Of a stretch of 64,000 nucleotides of DNA, positions 42,585 through 50,931 are shown piece by piece; the first letter of the stretch is position 1; each line of letters begins with the position of its first letter. The stretch spans positions 1 to 64,000 of the forward strand of contig CAVBWZ010000005.1 in assembly GCA_963599445.1 (NCBI GenBank), written 5' to 3'. Source of the DNA: UBA9732 sp963599445. Lineage in GTDB: Bacteria > Spirochaetota > Spirochaetia > Sphaerochaetales > Sphaerochaetaceae. A program made the translations under genes and the position numbers. Under the pieces are notes generated by a model. That model saw nothing but the letters and a program-made list of their open reading frames with translations, was not told where the DNA came from and did no database searches.

Positions 42585-43315
42585 ACTTCATTCTCCTCGT
42601 GAGCTTCTTTGCGATGCTCTATTTTCCCAATCTCATTTGATTTTTCCTTGCTATGCTTGGAAACTATACCATTGTAGACAAGAATGCCCGCACCGCTTAT
42701 CACAAGAGTTATTGCAAACACGACTATGGCGCCAATGTAGCGTTGGCTGCCAAGGGCGTTTCCTCCAATGGTGGAAGTGATCACCGACGGAACGCGTCCA
42801 AAGAAGCTTATGAGAAGCCACATTGAAAACGGCATGTCGGTCAGGCCTGCATAGTAGCTGAGGATGTCCTTTGGTGTTCCCGGAAGCAAGTAGACGAAAA
42901 GAAAGAGCATCTCCCTCTTCTGGGTGGTCTTGAGAAATCTAAGCTGAGCGATCTTCTCCTCAGAGAAGAAGATACCAACGACTCTCATTCCAAAACGGCG
43001 GACAAGGAGGAAAACCAAGATGCTTCCAATGGAGGTTCCCACAAGGCAAAGAACAGTCCCTTCCAATGCGCCAAAGGCATAGCCTGCGGCAAGCTCGAAC
43101 GGTTCTCCAGGGACCACTGCAATGATTATCTGGAACACGACCATGCCAACGAACGCAATGCGGGACACCCAACCATGGGAGTCCACCCAGGATCTGAAGA
43201 GCTCCGGTTTGGATATGAACTTTACAAGAGGTCTTCCAACGAACCAACCAATGACGAACGAAACCGCCAAGGCAAGCACGATGGCTCCAATGGCGAGTTT
43301 TTTCCTGTTTTCCAT
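42581..43315 (-). CDS. TVP38/TMEM64 (VTT/DedA-type) membrane protein
   Basis: 244 residues with about six hydrophobic segments. PGEPFELAAGYAFGALEGT and LLPGTPKDILSYYAGLTDM are the two re-entrant-loop signatures of the VTT/SNARE-associated family, related to lipid scramblases. A basic, charged C-terminal tail follows. Probably first gene of a two-gene transcript with the ASCH protein. Confidence 0.85.
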   Translation of the reverse strand: MENRKKLAIGAIVLALAVSFVIGWFVGRPLVKFISKPELFRSWVDSHGWVSRIAFVGMVVFQIIIAVVPGEPFELAAGYAFGALEGTVLCLVGTSIGSILVFLLVRRFGMRVVGIFFSEEKIAQLRFLKTTQKREMLFLFVYLLPGTPKDILSYYAGLTDMPFSMWLLISFFGRVPSVITSTIGGNALGSQRYIGAIVVFAITLVISGAGILVYNGIVSKHSKEKSNEIGKIEHRKEAHEENEV

Positions 43316-43368
43316 ACGAAGGACGTTCTATCAGATTGGGACAGGCTAATCAATACGGAACAACCGCA

Positions 43369-44298
43369 CTACATCAAATCCACATCTTCCAGTACTCTCC
43401 TTGTGGTGTAGAGTCCCTGAGACAACGCCTGCGATATGCAAAGTTCTTCGTATCCAACGGGAATGGGAACTGAAGAACCAAGTTCTATGAGCCTACGGTT
43501 CAGTTTGAGCCTCTCCTGGCCTGTCTTCAATGCCTCGCCAATCCTAGCGGGCTTTATCTCATCGCAATGGACTGAAATCTCCTCCAAAGAGCCATACTGG
43601 GACAGCATCTTTGCGGCGGTCTTTGGACCTATTCCGCAAACACCTTTTATATTGTCGCTTGTATCACCAACTAGGGATTTGAAGGCGCAATACAAGTCAG
43701 GCGAAACTCCAAAGCGTTTGCATACATAGTCCCAATCGCACACAATGCTTTGTTTTCCACGGTATCGCAGTACTTCTATGCCATCGTTGTTGTAATTGCC
43801 ATCACAAGAAGGTGCTTTCACCAACTGGAAGAAATCGCTGTCCATGGAGGCTATGACCACGCTTCCACCATTATCCCAGAAATCCAAGGCATACGATGCA
43901 ATGAGGTCGTCAGCCTCGAAGTGGACGGTCTCGAAGCGCTTCACACCCATATGGTCCAAAGCATCGTATATGTATGGCATTTGGGAGAACGGCGTCTCCT
44001 CTTCCTGCATTGCAGAGAAATCAGGTCTGTTGGCCTTGTACTGGTCGTCAAGCAACACTCTGGGATTCTCGTGCTCTCCGTCGAAGACGACAAGCATATG
44101 TGAGGGCTTAACCATTCCAACTATTTTGAGGAAAGCGCCCACAAATCCAAGCACCCCGTGGATTGCAACGCCATGCTTGTTGACTATGCGTGAAGGCATT
44201 CCGTAGAACATCTGGAACATGAGATTGGAGCCGTCCACAAGAAGCAGACGGCATCCATCGAAGGTCTTTGGATCCTTTGAAACGTTCGAGCTTTCCAT
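43369..44298 (-). CDS. 5'-3' exonuclease / flap endonuclease (ExoIX or Pol I N-domain type)
   Basis: 309 residues, equivalent to the isolated 5'-3' nuclease domain of DNA polymerase I. LLLVDGSNLMFQMFYG, VVFDGE, FEADDLIASYA, ASMDSDFFQLV and KSLVGDTSDNIKGVCGIGPKTAAKML (helix-hairpin-helix) give the acidic metal site and DNA-binding arch. It removes RNA primers or 5' flaps. Whether the genome also has a full Pol I is outside this window. Confidence 0.9.
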   Translation of the reverse strand: MESSNVSKDPKTFDGCRLLLVDGSNLMFQMFYGMPSRIVNKHGVAIHGVLGFVGAFLKIVGMVKPSHMLVVFDGEHENPRVLLDDQYKANRPDFSAMQEEETPFSQMPYIYDALDHMGVKRFETVHFEADDLIASYALDFWDNGGSVVIASMDSDFFQLVKAPSCDGNYNNDGIEVLRYRGKQSIVCDWDYVCKRFGVSPDLYCAFKSLVGDTSDNIKGVCGIGPKTAAKMLSQYGSLEEISVHCDEIKPARIGEALKTGQERLKLNRRLIELGSSVPIPVGYEELCISQALSQGLYTTRRVLEDVDLM

Positions 44299-44372
44299 GC
44301 ACTCAGCATAAAGGCTCGATTACATGTAAATCAAGTCCAAAGGAGACCTCCAAAAACCTTTTGCTCTGTAAC

Positions 44373-44753
44373 TCAGCCCTTCCAAAGCCCGTGCACGTTG
44401 CAGTAGGCATAGACCTCCTCAAGCTCGTCGCCTTCGCACAGAGAGAAGCATGCACTTGGCGCATCGCCTGGTTTGAGGTGCCTGACCTGACTGCCGTTCT
44501 TTGTCTTTATCCATATCCACTGGATGTAGTGTTCAGGCATCATTGGGTGCTTGAGGGACCCTACATCGACGGACACCTTGCCCTTGTCAACCTTGTAGAC
44601 GGGAACGTGCTTCTCCCCTGCTCCATCCACCGTGTTGCATTCAAGTTCAAGCATCTTCTCGCCACAGCACACTACGGACACTCCGCTGTCGCTGAGCTTT
44701 GCGATTATGTTCCCACAATGGGGACATCTATAGAACCGTTGTTTCCTTTCCAT
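44373..44753 (-). CDS. Desulfoferrodoxin (superoxide reductase)
   Basis: 126 residues. N-terminal desulforedoxin-like Fe-Cys4 site (RCPHCGNI and VVCCGEKM), then the catalytic Fe-His4-Cys centre: GEKHVPVY, GSLKHPMMPEHYIQW and YAYCNVHGLW. It reduces superoxide to peroxide without making oxygen, the normal strategy of anaerobes. GGAGG precedes the ATG. Monocistronic. Confidence 0.95.
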   Translation of the reverse strand: MERKQRFYRCPHCGNIIAKLSDSGVSVVCCGEKMLELECNTVDGAGEKHVPVYKVDKGKVSVDVGSLKHPMMPEHYIQWIWIKTKNGSQVRHLKPGDAPSACFSLCEGDELEEVYAYCNVHGLWKG

Positions 44754-45018
44754 GAAACGCCTCCTTTTGCCGGAATGACCGGCGCAACGTAGTTCGAATA
44801 CAATTCAAATCTACTTTCCAAAAAGGCGAAGGCAAGGATATCGGTCTAAGATGTGGTTAAGGATATCAAGTGAAGTTGAGACGTTGTCCACGAGAGGCTC
44901 AAGAGCGACCCAAAGAGGAATTCGCTTGACTTCCGCCCATTTTAGGTTATTTTAGTGGCTAAGGGGTTTGTTTTGGCGTGCGGGTGCATGCAAGCCTGCC
45001 AGCAACACGCCCCCTAGG

Positions 45019-45618
45019 ATGGAGAAGATGTCAAAGAATACCCTTGCCGATATATCGGCGACATTCACCCAAATGCTTAGGGAGATGTCGTTCGACAGGA
45101 TAACGGTGTCCGAGCTCGTAAGGCGCTGCGGAATAAGCCCCAACACGTTCTACTACCACTATGGGAGCATCCATGAGCTGCTTGTGGCATGGCTCAATGC
45201 CGGAGTGAAGAACTTCGTCGTGAAGTACCACACAGAGGACAAGGACGTGCGCGCCATCCTCAAGGAGCTGCTGTATTTCTGCCGCAGCAACCCCAGCATC
45301 ATCTACAACACCTTCAATTCGCAGTCCCGTGAAGCCCTCGAGCGCTTTGCCTTCTGCCAGTCCGACATCGTCTCGCAGATGATGAGCTCAAGCCCAGACT
45401 TCAAGTCGCGCGACATCCCGCCTGAGAAGCTCAAATCCATCACGCGGGTCTGCAAATGCTCCCTTTTTGGCTACTTCCTTGAATTCGTCTGGAACCGCAT
45501 GAACGACGACATAGACAAATCCGTGGACAACCTCGTGGACACCCTGGAAAGCCTACTTCGTGCCGAGCTCTCAAAGTACCCCGTCAAGGCCCACGAACCT
45601 GAAGGCCCCCTTCTCTAG
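45019..45618 (+). CDS. TetR-family transcriptional regulator
   Basis: 199 residues: an N-terminal TetR helix-turn-helix (FDRITVSELVRRCGISPNTF, then YYHYGSIHELL) and an alpha-helical effector domain without recognised ligand specificity. Start uncertain between ATGs at 45019 and 45028. The last 48 nt overlap the 3' end of the convergent phosphodiesterase gene. No obvious target gene is divergent from it. Confidence 0.85.
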   Translation: MEKMSKNTLADISATFTQMLREMSFDRITVSELVRRCGISPNTFYYHYGSIHELLVAWLNAGVKNFVVKYHTEDKDVRAILKELLYFCRSNPSIIYNTFNSQSREALERFAFCQSDIVSQMMSSSPDFKSRDIPPEKLKSITRVCKCSLFGYFLEFVWNRMNDDIDKSVDNLVDTLESLLRAELSKYPVKAHEPEGPLL

Positions 45619-46257
45619 ACCGATTCCCTTGAGCTCGCCCGCCTTTGGCACTGGCGAGGTTTTAGGGATTGCATCCGCAGTGAAAGCTTTCGTGATGGTC
45701 TCATCGTCGAATACGATGCAGCCGTTGTAGCCGTCCCCTTTTGGAATCGCCACCGATCCCGGGTTCAGAAACAGAACGCCGTCCTTCTCAACACACCTTT
45801 GGATGTGGGTGTGCCCCTGTATGAGGATGTCCCCTTTCTTGAGCTTTGGAGGATTGTCCTCGCCATACACATGTCCGTGTGTGAGGTACGCAAGACGCCC
45901 GCCAAGCTCTATGACAGCATAGTCCGCAAGGATTGGGAAATCCAAGACCATTTGGTCAACCTCTGCATCGCAGTTGCCACGCACACACAGTATCCTGTGT
46001 GGTTCTTCGCAATGTGTGCCGGCTGTGTTGGCTGCGACATTCGTACAGTTCGTGTTGTCGGCGCCGTTTGCAAAGCCGTTGAGCATGGCAATGACCTTCT
46101 TGGGATTGTAGTCCTTTGGAAGCTCGTTGCGCGGCCCGTGGTAGAGGATGTCACCCAGGAGGACAAGGACATCCGCCTTTTCCCTCTTGAACGTTTCCAG
46201 AAGCCTTTCGCACCAGTAGGCCGATCCATGTATGTCAGAAGCTATGAGCCATTTCAT
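45571..46257 (-). CDS. yfcE: YfcE/MJ0936-type metallophosphodiesterase
   Basis: 228 residues: IASDIHGSAYW, LLGDILYHG, VRGNCD, LTHGHVYG and ILIQGHTHIQR are the calcineurin-like metal motifs in order. It is longer than the 184-residue E. coli YfcE: an insertion rich in Asn/Thr/Cys (around 70-90, NGADNTNCTNVAANTAG) sits between motifs 2 and 3, and the C-terminus is extended by about 25 residues into the neighbouring TetR gene. The ATG has GGAGGG 7 nt upstream. Confidence 0.85.
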   Translation of the reverse strand: MKWLIASDIHGSAYWCERLLETFKREKADVLVLLGDILYHGPRNELPKDYNPKKVIAMLNGFANGADNTNCTNVAANTAGTHCEEPHRILCVRGNCDAEVDQMVLDFPILADYAVIELGGRLAYLTHGHVYGEDNPPKLKKGDILIQGHTHIQRCVEKDGVLFLNPGSVAIPKGDGYNGCIVFDDETITKAFTADAIPKTSPVPKAGELKGIGLEKGAFRFVGLDGVL

Positions 46258-46350
46258 TGCAGAACCCTCCAAAGGCGTTGTTGCACGCCACCTGCATCAT
46301 GACCCAATCATACTTCCATTGCGCCCCTTTTTTCAAATGGCTTTGCCATG

Positions 46351-46356
46351 TATAAT
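46351..46356 (+). promoter_or_regulatory. -10 box at the HAD gene (leaderless candidate)
   Basis: TATAAT ends 8 nt before the ATG at 46365. No clear -35 and no ribosome-binding site are visible. Confidence 0.35.
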
Positions 46357-46364
46357 CGGTGACC

Positions 46365-47180
46365 ATGAGAGAAGAAGTAAAAGTAATCTGCTGCGACATA
46401 GACGGAACTCTGGTAAGGGACGACAAGACGCTCAGCGATGAGAACATCAAATGGATACGCAAGGCCGTAGAGGAGAAAGGGATACCCTTCACGCTCGTCT
46501 CCGGGCGCATGTACAACGGAGTGAAGCCGTTCTACGAAACCCTTGGAATCTCAGGACCGCTTTCCTGCTACAACGGCGGAACCCTCTACGACAGCGACGG
46601 CAACATAGTTGAGGAGCACCGCATCCCTCACGAAACAGCCCTCAAGGTCCTTGAAATCCAACGAAGGTCAAAGGTCGGCATGATTCTCTTCAACGACAGG
46701 AAGTGGTACCTAGAGAAACTCGACAACTACATCTATCCGCACAAGAGGAAGATATATCTGAGCGAATGCGAGGTCGGCAGCTTTGACAGGTTCCTCTCCC
46801 AGTTCGACTCGAACAAAATGCTCTTCATGACACCATCGGATGCCGAGCTGGACCTCGTGCAGTCCATGGTGGCGCAGGCGGGGCTGTTCGATGGCGCGCT
46901 CACCCCCTACAGGGCCGAGCACTGCCTTGAGCTCATCCCCGCCGGAGTGAACAAAGGTCTTGCAATAGAAGCCCTCTCCCGCCACTTTGGCGTGCCATGC
47001 TCAAACATCATGGCACTTGGCGACGACACAAACGACATTGAGATGCTTCACACCGCCGGCATATCCGTTGCAATGGGCAATGCAGCCCCTGCAGCAAAAG
47101 CCGCTGCTCGCTTCGAGACGGACACAAACGGCAATGACGGCGTTGCGAAGGCCATCCAACGCTTCGTGTTTGGATTGTAG
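46365..47180 (+). CDS. Cof-type HAD-IIB sugar-phosphate phosphatase
   Basis: 271 residues: motif I CCDIDGTLVRDD, motif II FTLVSGRMY, a C2B cap domain, and motifs III/IV NKGLAIEALSRHFG and ALGDDTNDIEML. Cof-type phosphatases dephosphorylate sugar phosphates, FMN or similar metabolites. A GTG two codons upstream is possible. The short distance from TATAAT suggests translation from the mRNA 5' end. Confidence 0.9.
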   Translation: MREEVKVICCDIDGTLVRDDKTLSDENIKWIRKAVEEKGIPFTLVSGRMYNGVKPFYETLGISGPLSCYNGGTLYDSDGNIVEEHRIPHETALKVLEIQRRSKVGMILFNDRKWYLEKLDNYIYPHKRKIYLSECEVGSFDRFLSQFDSNKMLFMTPSDAELDLVQSMVAQAGLFDGALTPYRAEHCLELIPAGVNKGLAIEALSRHFGVPCSNIMALGDDTNDIEMLHTAGISVAMGNAAPAAKAAARFETDTNGNDGVAKAIQRFVFGL

Positions 47181-47194
47181 GTAATTTAAGGGTG

Positions 47195-47270
47195 GGGACA
47201 CTCAGGTACGCTCAGGGGCCATCAGGTACTCTCAGGCACACTCAGGTACTCTCTAAAGCGCTCTAGCTTT
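47195..47270 (+). repeat. Left 10-bp-period array (R3)
   Basis: Units ACACTCAGGT, ACGCTCAGGG, GCCATCAGGT, ACTCTCAGGC, ACACTCAGGT, ACTCTCTAAA, GCGCTCTAGC. The last unit contains the transposase stop codon (TAG on the minus strand). Confidence 0.75.
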
Positions 47271-47937
47271 TGCGCACTTTGAAAACTTCATCGTTCTTTT
47301 CCTTTGACCAATCATTGAAGTTTTTCATTGCAAAGTTCCAAATCTCTTCCTTTGACATTGTCCTGTACATGTCCGCCATTTCCTTTGGTGCTATTCCAAA
47401 CAAGTCAATGAAAAGTTCTTTCCTATAAGGTTCGATGAGATATCCCTTTTCGAACATCCAAAAGCAAGTGTATGGAACGAATCTTCCTGCCTCTATGAGA
47501 TATGCAGGGTTGTCGTACAAGTATTTTCCAAGATAGAAGAGATAGACCCTATCTGTCACAGGCTTATACGTTGGACGACTGTCAAAGATTTTCCTTTTGT
47601 CATCGTATTTTCCCGGATATTTCTGTCTTATGTAATGACTTACTTTCGTATTAAGGGTTTTAAGCACCATTGAAATCCTGTCAAGGGAGTCTGCAGCAAG
47701 TACATCATGGGTGTGGTTTGGCATCACAACCGAGAATATGACGACAACCCCATGTTCCGAGCATAACTTGCACAATAGATTGTGCCTGTACTTGCCAACA
47801 TCCGAGGAGAAGATAGCTTCTCTGTCTACTCCTCTTTGAAAGGCATGATAGACAGTACCACTTCTATCTATCTTCTTTGAATGGCTTTCCCACTCATTTT
47901 CATACACCGAGCAATATTTATCAAAGAAACTACTCAT
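47263..47937 (-). CDS. REP-associated tyrosine transposase (RAYT, Y1/IS200-like)
   Basis: 224 residues. Y1_Tnp fold: TVYHAFQRGVDREAIF near the N-terminus, the metal HUH-type motif VVMPNHTHDVL (His75, His77) and the probable catalytic Tyr in YLGKYLYDNPAYLIE (about 135-149). RAYTs are single-copy domesticated relatives of IS200 transposases that act on REP sequences. The start has AGGAGG 5 nt upstream. It is complete, so probably functional, and it is enclosed by inverted arrays. Confidence 0.85.
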   Translation of the reverse strand: MSSFFDKYCSVYENEWESHSKKIDRSGTVYHAFQRGVDREAIFSSDVGKYRHNLLCKLCSEHGVVVIFSVVMPNHTHDVLAADSLDRISMVLKTLNTKVSHYIRQKYPGKYDDKRKIFDSRPTYKPVTDRVYLFYLGKYLYDNPAYLIEAGRFVPYTCFWMFEKGYLIEPYRKELFIDLFGIAPKEMADMYRTMSKEEIWNFAMKNFNDWSKEKNDEVFKVRKS

Positions 47938-48014
47938 TTTGTCCTCCTATAATAGGAATACAAAAAACCAGTGAGTTTCATTCTCGTTTTTTGATAAAAG
48001 TCAAAAAAACTTTC

Positions 48015-48085
48015 GAGAGCAAGCTAGAGCGCTTTAGAGCGTACCTGAGTGTGCCTGAGTGTACCTGACCGCCCCTGAGTGTCCC
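48015..48085 (-). repeat. Right 10-bp-period array (R4), inverted
   Basis: On the minus strand: ACACTCAGGG, GCGGTCAGGT, ACACTCAGGC, ACACTCAGGT, ACGCTCTAAA, GCGCTCTAGC, then TTGCTCTC. Aligns unit-for-unit with the left array minus one unit. Confidence 0.75.
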
Positions 48086-48099
48086 GCTATTGCTAATCT

Positions 48100-49350
48100 C
48101 TATTTCAAACTTCTCAAATATTCCTTTTTCTCTGCACTTATCCTGTAGCTTTCGCAGGCCTTTTGAATCGCCTTGGCATGGCACCACGGGCTGAGCCTTC
48201 TACGTTCTATGTATCCAATCGTTGAATCCCACTGCTTTGCCAACGCCGTTGCGAAAAACCAAGCAAGCATCATGTTCACGTAGTACTCATCGCTTCTGAC
48301 CGCCGCCACAATGTCCAAACTCTCTGGAAAGAACGATTCGTCCAAAAAGTGAGTCATGAGCATCTCAATTCCAAAGCGGCATGTGTAGGTATGTCTGGAG
48401 GAGATCCAGGATCTGATGTGCTCAAGGACATCGGTCTTGTGCTTCTTGAAGACCTTGGGGCTGAGTTGGTCACACGTGGCCCAGTTGTCCACGTATGGAA
48501 GGAAGGCCCCCACATACCGCAGGCAGGCCTGGTAGTCGCGCACGTTCTCAAGCAGGAAGGCGTGCAGTTGGTTTTCGTCGAAGTAGCGGTGTGGAAGGGT
48601 GGCTAGAAAGGTCTCGCACAATGCAGGTTCGTTTCTCCAAAGCTCCTTTGCGAGTGCACGCAGCTGAGGGGTTCGCACGCCAATGATGGCCTCTCGTGCC
48701 ACAGTTGGCATAAGTTTGGCTTGGAATGTGGCGTATTCGGCGTCCTTGAGAGCAAAGAGCCTCTTTTGGATTGCAAGTTGGCATGGGTCTGAATCATCTG
48801 CCAATGGGACCTTTCGTTCAAGCGGCAGCCAAATGCCCCACTGACAGCCATCATGGGCGAAGTCGTTCTGCATGTAGCACTCAAGACTGAACGGAAGACT
48901 ATGTGAAAACTCATCCTCATGGGCGATAAGCCAATCGTTCCACACATAGGTGTTCAAGGCTTGAAGGGACTGTGGCAAAGGTCCGTTGCAACCGAACACC
49001 ACCCAGTTGGACGCAGGGATGTCCACAACCTTGAAGCCGCTAGGTATGGTCGTAGCATCGTTGCCATCATTGCAAAACCCCTTGTAGACCCCTGCAATCA
49101 TGTATTCGAAGTCTGTGGCCTTGCCATTCGCAACACCACCTGCAACACCGTCGTCCTCGAACAAATTCCTGCACAGCGCAAAGGTCCCAATCCCGTTTTC
49201 AACCACCACCTTTTCCCGTGCATGGTTGGCGTTGAAGAATTCCCAGAGCTTTGGACACTCAGAATAGCCCTCACCTACCTTGAAGGTTTTGGATAGGCCA
49301 ATCAACTTGAAAGCGTCCATATGGATGTATCGGTACGAATACTCCTGCAT
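48100..49350 (-). CDS. GyrI-like domain fused to DNA alkylation repair (AlkD-like) domain
   Basis: 416 residues with two parts. Residues 1-160 resemble the GyrI/AraC-effector-type small-molecule domain (starting YSYRYIHMDAFKLIGLSKTF, ending DFAHDGCQWGIWLPLERK). Residues about 195-416 are the HEAT-repeat AlkC/AlkD-like DNA alkylation repair domain (IIGVRTPQLRALAKELW, DNWATCDQLSPK, and DEYYVNMMLAWFFATALAKQ). The two are usually separate genes. The start at 49350 has GGGAGG 6 nt upstream. A possible drug or base-damage sensor coupled to a repair glycosylase, which is inference. Confidence 0.8.
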   Translation of the reverse strand: MQEYSYRYIHMDAFKLIGLSKTFKVGEGYSECPKLWEFFNANHAREKVVVENGIGTFALCRNLFEDDGVAGGVANGKATDFEYMIAGVYKGFCNDGNDATTIPSGFKVVDIPASNWVVFGCNGPLPQSLQALNTYVWNDWLIAHEDEFSHSLPFSLECYMQNDFAHDGCQWGIWLPLERKVPLADDSDPCQLAIQKRLFALKDAEYATFQAKLMPTVAREAIIGVRTPQLRALAKELWRNEPALCETFLATLPHRYFDENQLHAFLLENVRDYQACLRYVGAFLPYVDNWATCDQLSPKVFKKHKTDVLEHIRSWISSRHTYTCRFGIEMLMTHFLDESFFPESLDIVAAVRSDEYYVNMMLAWFFATALAKQWDSTIGYIERRRLSPWCHAKAIQKACESYRISAEKKEYLRSLK

Positions 49351-49382
49351 GAGGAACCTCCCTGCAAAAACCGTTTTCATCT

Positions 49383-49403
49383 ATTAAAATCAATTGTTTT
49401 AAT
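49383..49403. promoter_or_regulatory. 21-bp palindrome upstream of the GyrI-AlkD gene
   Basis: ATTAAAA-TCAATTG-TTTTAAT, 33 nt before the start. Candidate operator or part of an A/T-rich promoter. Confidence 0.35.
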
Positions 49404-49480
49404 ATCAAGTACAAACCTATCACGGACGAAAACAAGCTGTCAATGGCCTTGCCTTTTCCAATCATATCGGCTAGTATTTG

Positions 49481-49520
49481 ATTAGATTTGATTAAATATG
49501 ATTAGATTTGCGATTATATG
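49481..49520 (+). repeat. Four 10-bp iterons upstream of the AlbA_2 gene
   Basis: ATTAGATTTG, ATTAAATATG, ATTAGATTTG, CGATTATATG in helical phase, ending 21 nt before the start codon. Likely a cooperative regulator-binding site. Confidence 0.45.
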
Positions 49521-49541
49521 GCAATGAAAATGGAGGAAGAC

Positions 49542-50909
49542 ATGCAGTTCAAAGAAAGTGAAACCGTGGAACTCAAAAGGATTGCAACAGAAGACCTCAA
49601 AAAGGAAATAGTCGCCTTTGCAAACACGAAAGGAGGCAGGATATACATAGGGGTGGACGACGATGGTTCACCAATAGGGCTCCAAGACCCTGACGGCACC
49701 TCCCTGCAAGTCAGCAGTATGGCAAGAGACGCCATAAAGCCTGATGTGTCGATGTTTCTGCACTACGAAACCATTTCGATAGAAGGGAAGGAAATTCTTT
49801 CAATCGAAGTGCAAAGAGGGACTGAACGTCCATATTACATTGCAAAGAAAGGACTTAGACCTGAAGGAGTATATGTAAGGCAAGGCTACTCGTCAGTTCC
49901 AGCAACAGACAACGCAATACGTCAGATGATAAAGGAGACAGACGGAGAACACTTCGAGGACATGCGTTCACTGAAGCAAGACCTCTCGTTCAAGGTTGCA
50001 GAGGAGGAGTTCAAAAAGAGAGGCGTCCCGTTTGGAAGCTCTCAGATTAAAACCCTCGGCCTTTTGAACAAGGACGGCCTTTACACCAATCTGGCACTCA
50101 TACTCTCAGACGAATGCAAGCACACAATAAAAGTGGCGGTATTCGAAGATGAAAGAAAACTCAAGTTCAAGGATAGGAAGGAGTTCGAAGGCTCCGTGTT
50201 CACCCAAATGAACGAAGCGTTCAAATACATAGATCTATGCAACAGAACAAGTTCGACATTCGAGGGGCTATATAGGATAGACAGTAAGGACTACCCTCCT
50301 GAAGCCATAAGGGAGGCTCTTCTGAACTGCATCGTACATAGGGAATATGGCATCCAAGCAAGTACCCTTATAAGCATCTACTCCAACAAAATCGAATTCG
50401 TCTCAGTAGGAGGGCTTGCGCCTGAAATCTCCCTAGAGGATCTGGACCTTGGGGTTTCCGTGTGTCGCAACCCAAAACTCGCCAATGTATTCTATAGGTT
50501 GGAGCTCATAGAAGCATATGGAACAGGAATACGAAGGATTATGGAAGCCTATGAAGACTGCACTTGCAAACCAACGATAGAAACCACTCCAAACGCATTC
50601 AAGGTCACACTTCCGAACATGAATGAATGGAACGAACTCTCTTATTTGAAAGAAGATGCTGGACGATATGAGCCTCAAAACAGAGAAACCAAAGGAATTT
50701 CCAATACCAGGAACGAAATCCTTGCATTCGTGAAGAAACACGGCACAATCACGAGGAAAGACCTAGAGAAGCTAACAGGTGCAAGCCAAGCATCATGCGT
50801 GAGGATGTTGAAGGACCTCGAAGAGAGCGGATACATCAAACGACAGGGAAAGGCAAGAAACACATACTACACGCTTGCCTGGAACAACAGAGGGAAACCA
50901 AAGTCCTGA
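49542..50909 (+). CDS. Schlafen/AlbA_2-domain putative transcriptional regulator (COG2865)
   Basis: 455 residues. Residues 1-115 are the AlbA_2 domain (FKESETVELKRIATEDLKK, then EIVAFANTKGGRIYIGVDDDG). A central GHKL-like HATPase_c_4 region follows, with REALLNCIVHREYG and AYGTGIRRIMEAYEDC, and a C-terminal winged helix (about 390-450, GTITRKDLEKLTGASQASCV). The ATG at 49542 has GGAGG 5 nt upstream; earlier ATGs lack one. Proteins of this type occur next to restriction and defence genes, and their target is unknown. Helically phased repeats upstream suggest autoregulation. Confidence 0.85.
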   Translation: MQFKESETVELKRIATEDLKKEIVAFANTKGGRIYIGVDDDGSPIGLQDPDGTSLQVSSMARDAIKPDVSMFLHYETISIEGKEILSIEVQRGTERPYYIAKKGLRPEGVYVRQGYSSVPATDNAIRQMIKETDGEHFEDMRSLKQDLSFKVAEEEFKKRGVPFGSSQIKTLGLLNKDGLYTNLALILSDECKHTIKVAVFEDERKLKFKDRKEFEGSVFTQMNEAFKYIDLCNRTSSTFEGLYRIDSKDYPPEAIREALLNCIVHREYGIQASTLISIYSNKIEFVSVGGLAPEISLEDLDLGVSVCRNPKLANVFYRLELIEAYGTGIRRIMEAYEDCTCKPTIETTPNAFKVTLPNMNEWNELSYLKEDAGRYEPQNRETKGISNTRNEILAFVKKHGTITRKDLEKLTGASQASCVRMLKDLEESGYIKRQGKARNTYYTLAWNNRGKPKS

Positions 50910-50931
50910 AAAACTTCAAAACCCCGCGACG

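Larger units (their letters stand above)
47195..48085. mobile_element. RAYT element bounded by inverted 10-bp-period arrays
   Basis: An 891-bp unit consisting of a Y1 transposase gene and two array ends in inverted orientation. Reading both ends outward-in gives the same order of units (ACACTCAGG..., ..TCAGGT, ACNCTCAGGC, ACACTCAGGT, ACNCTCTAAA, GCGCTCTAGC), with one extra unit on the left. A solo copy of the same end lies at 63632. This looks like a mobile or formerly mobile element whose ends are recognised as arrays. Confidence 0.65.
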
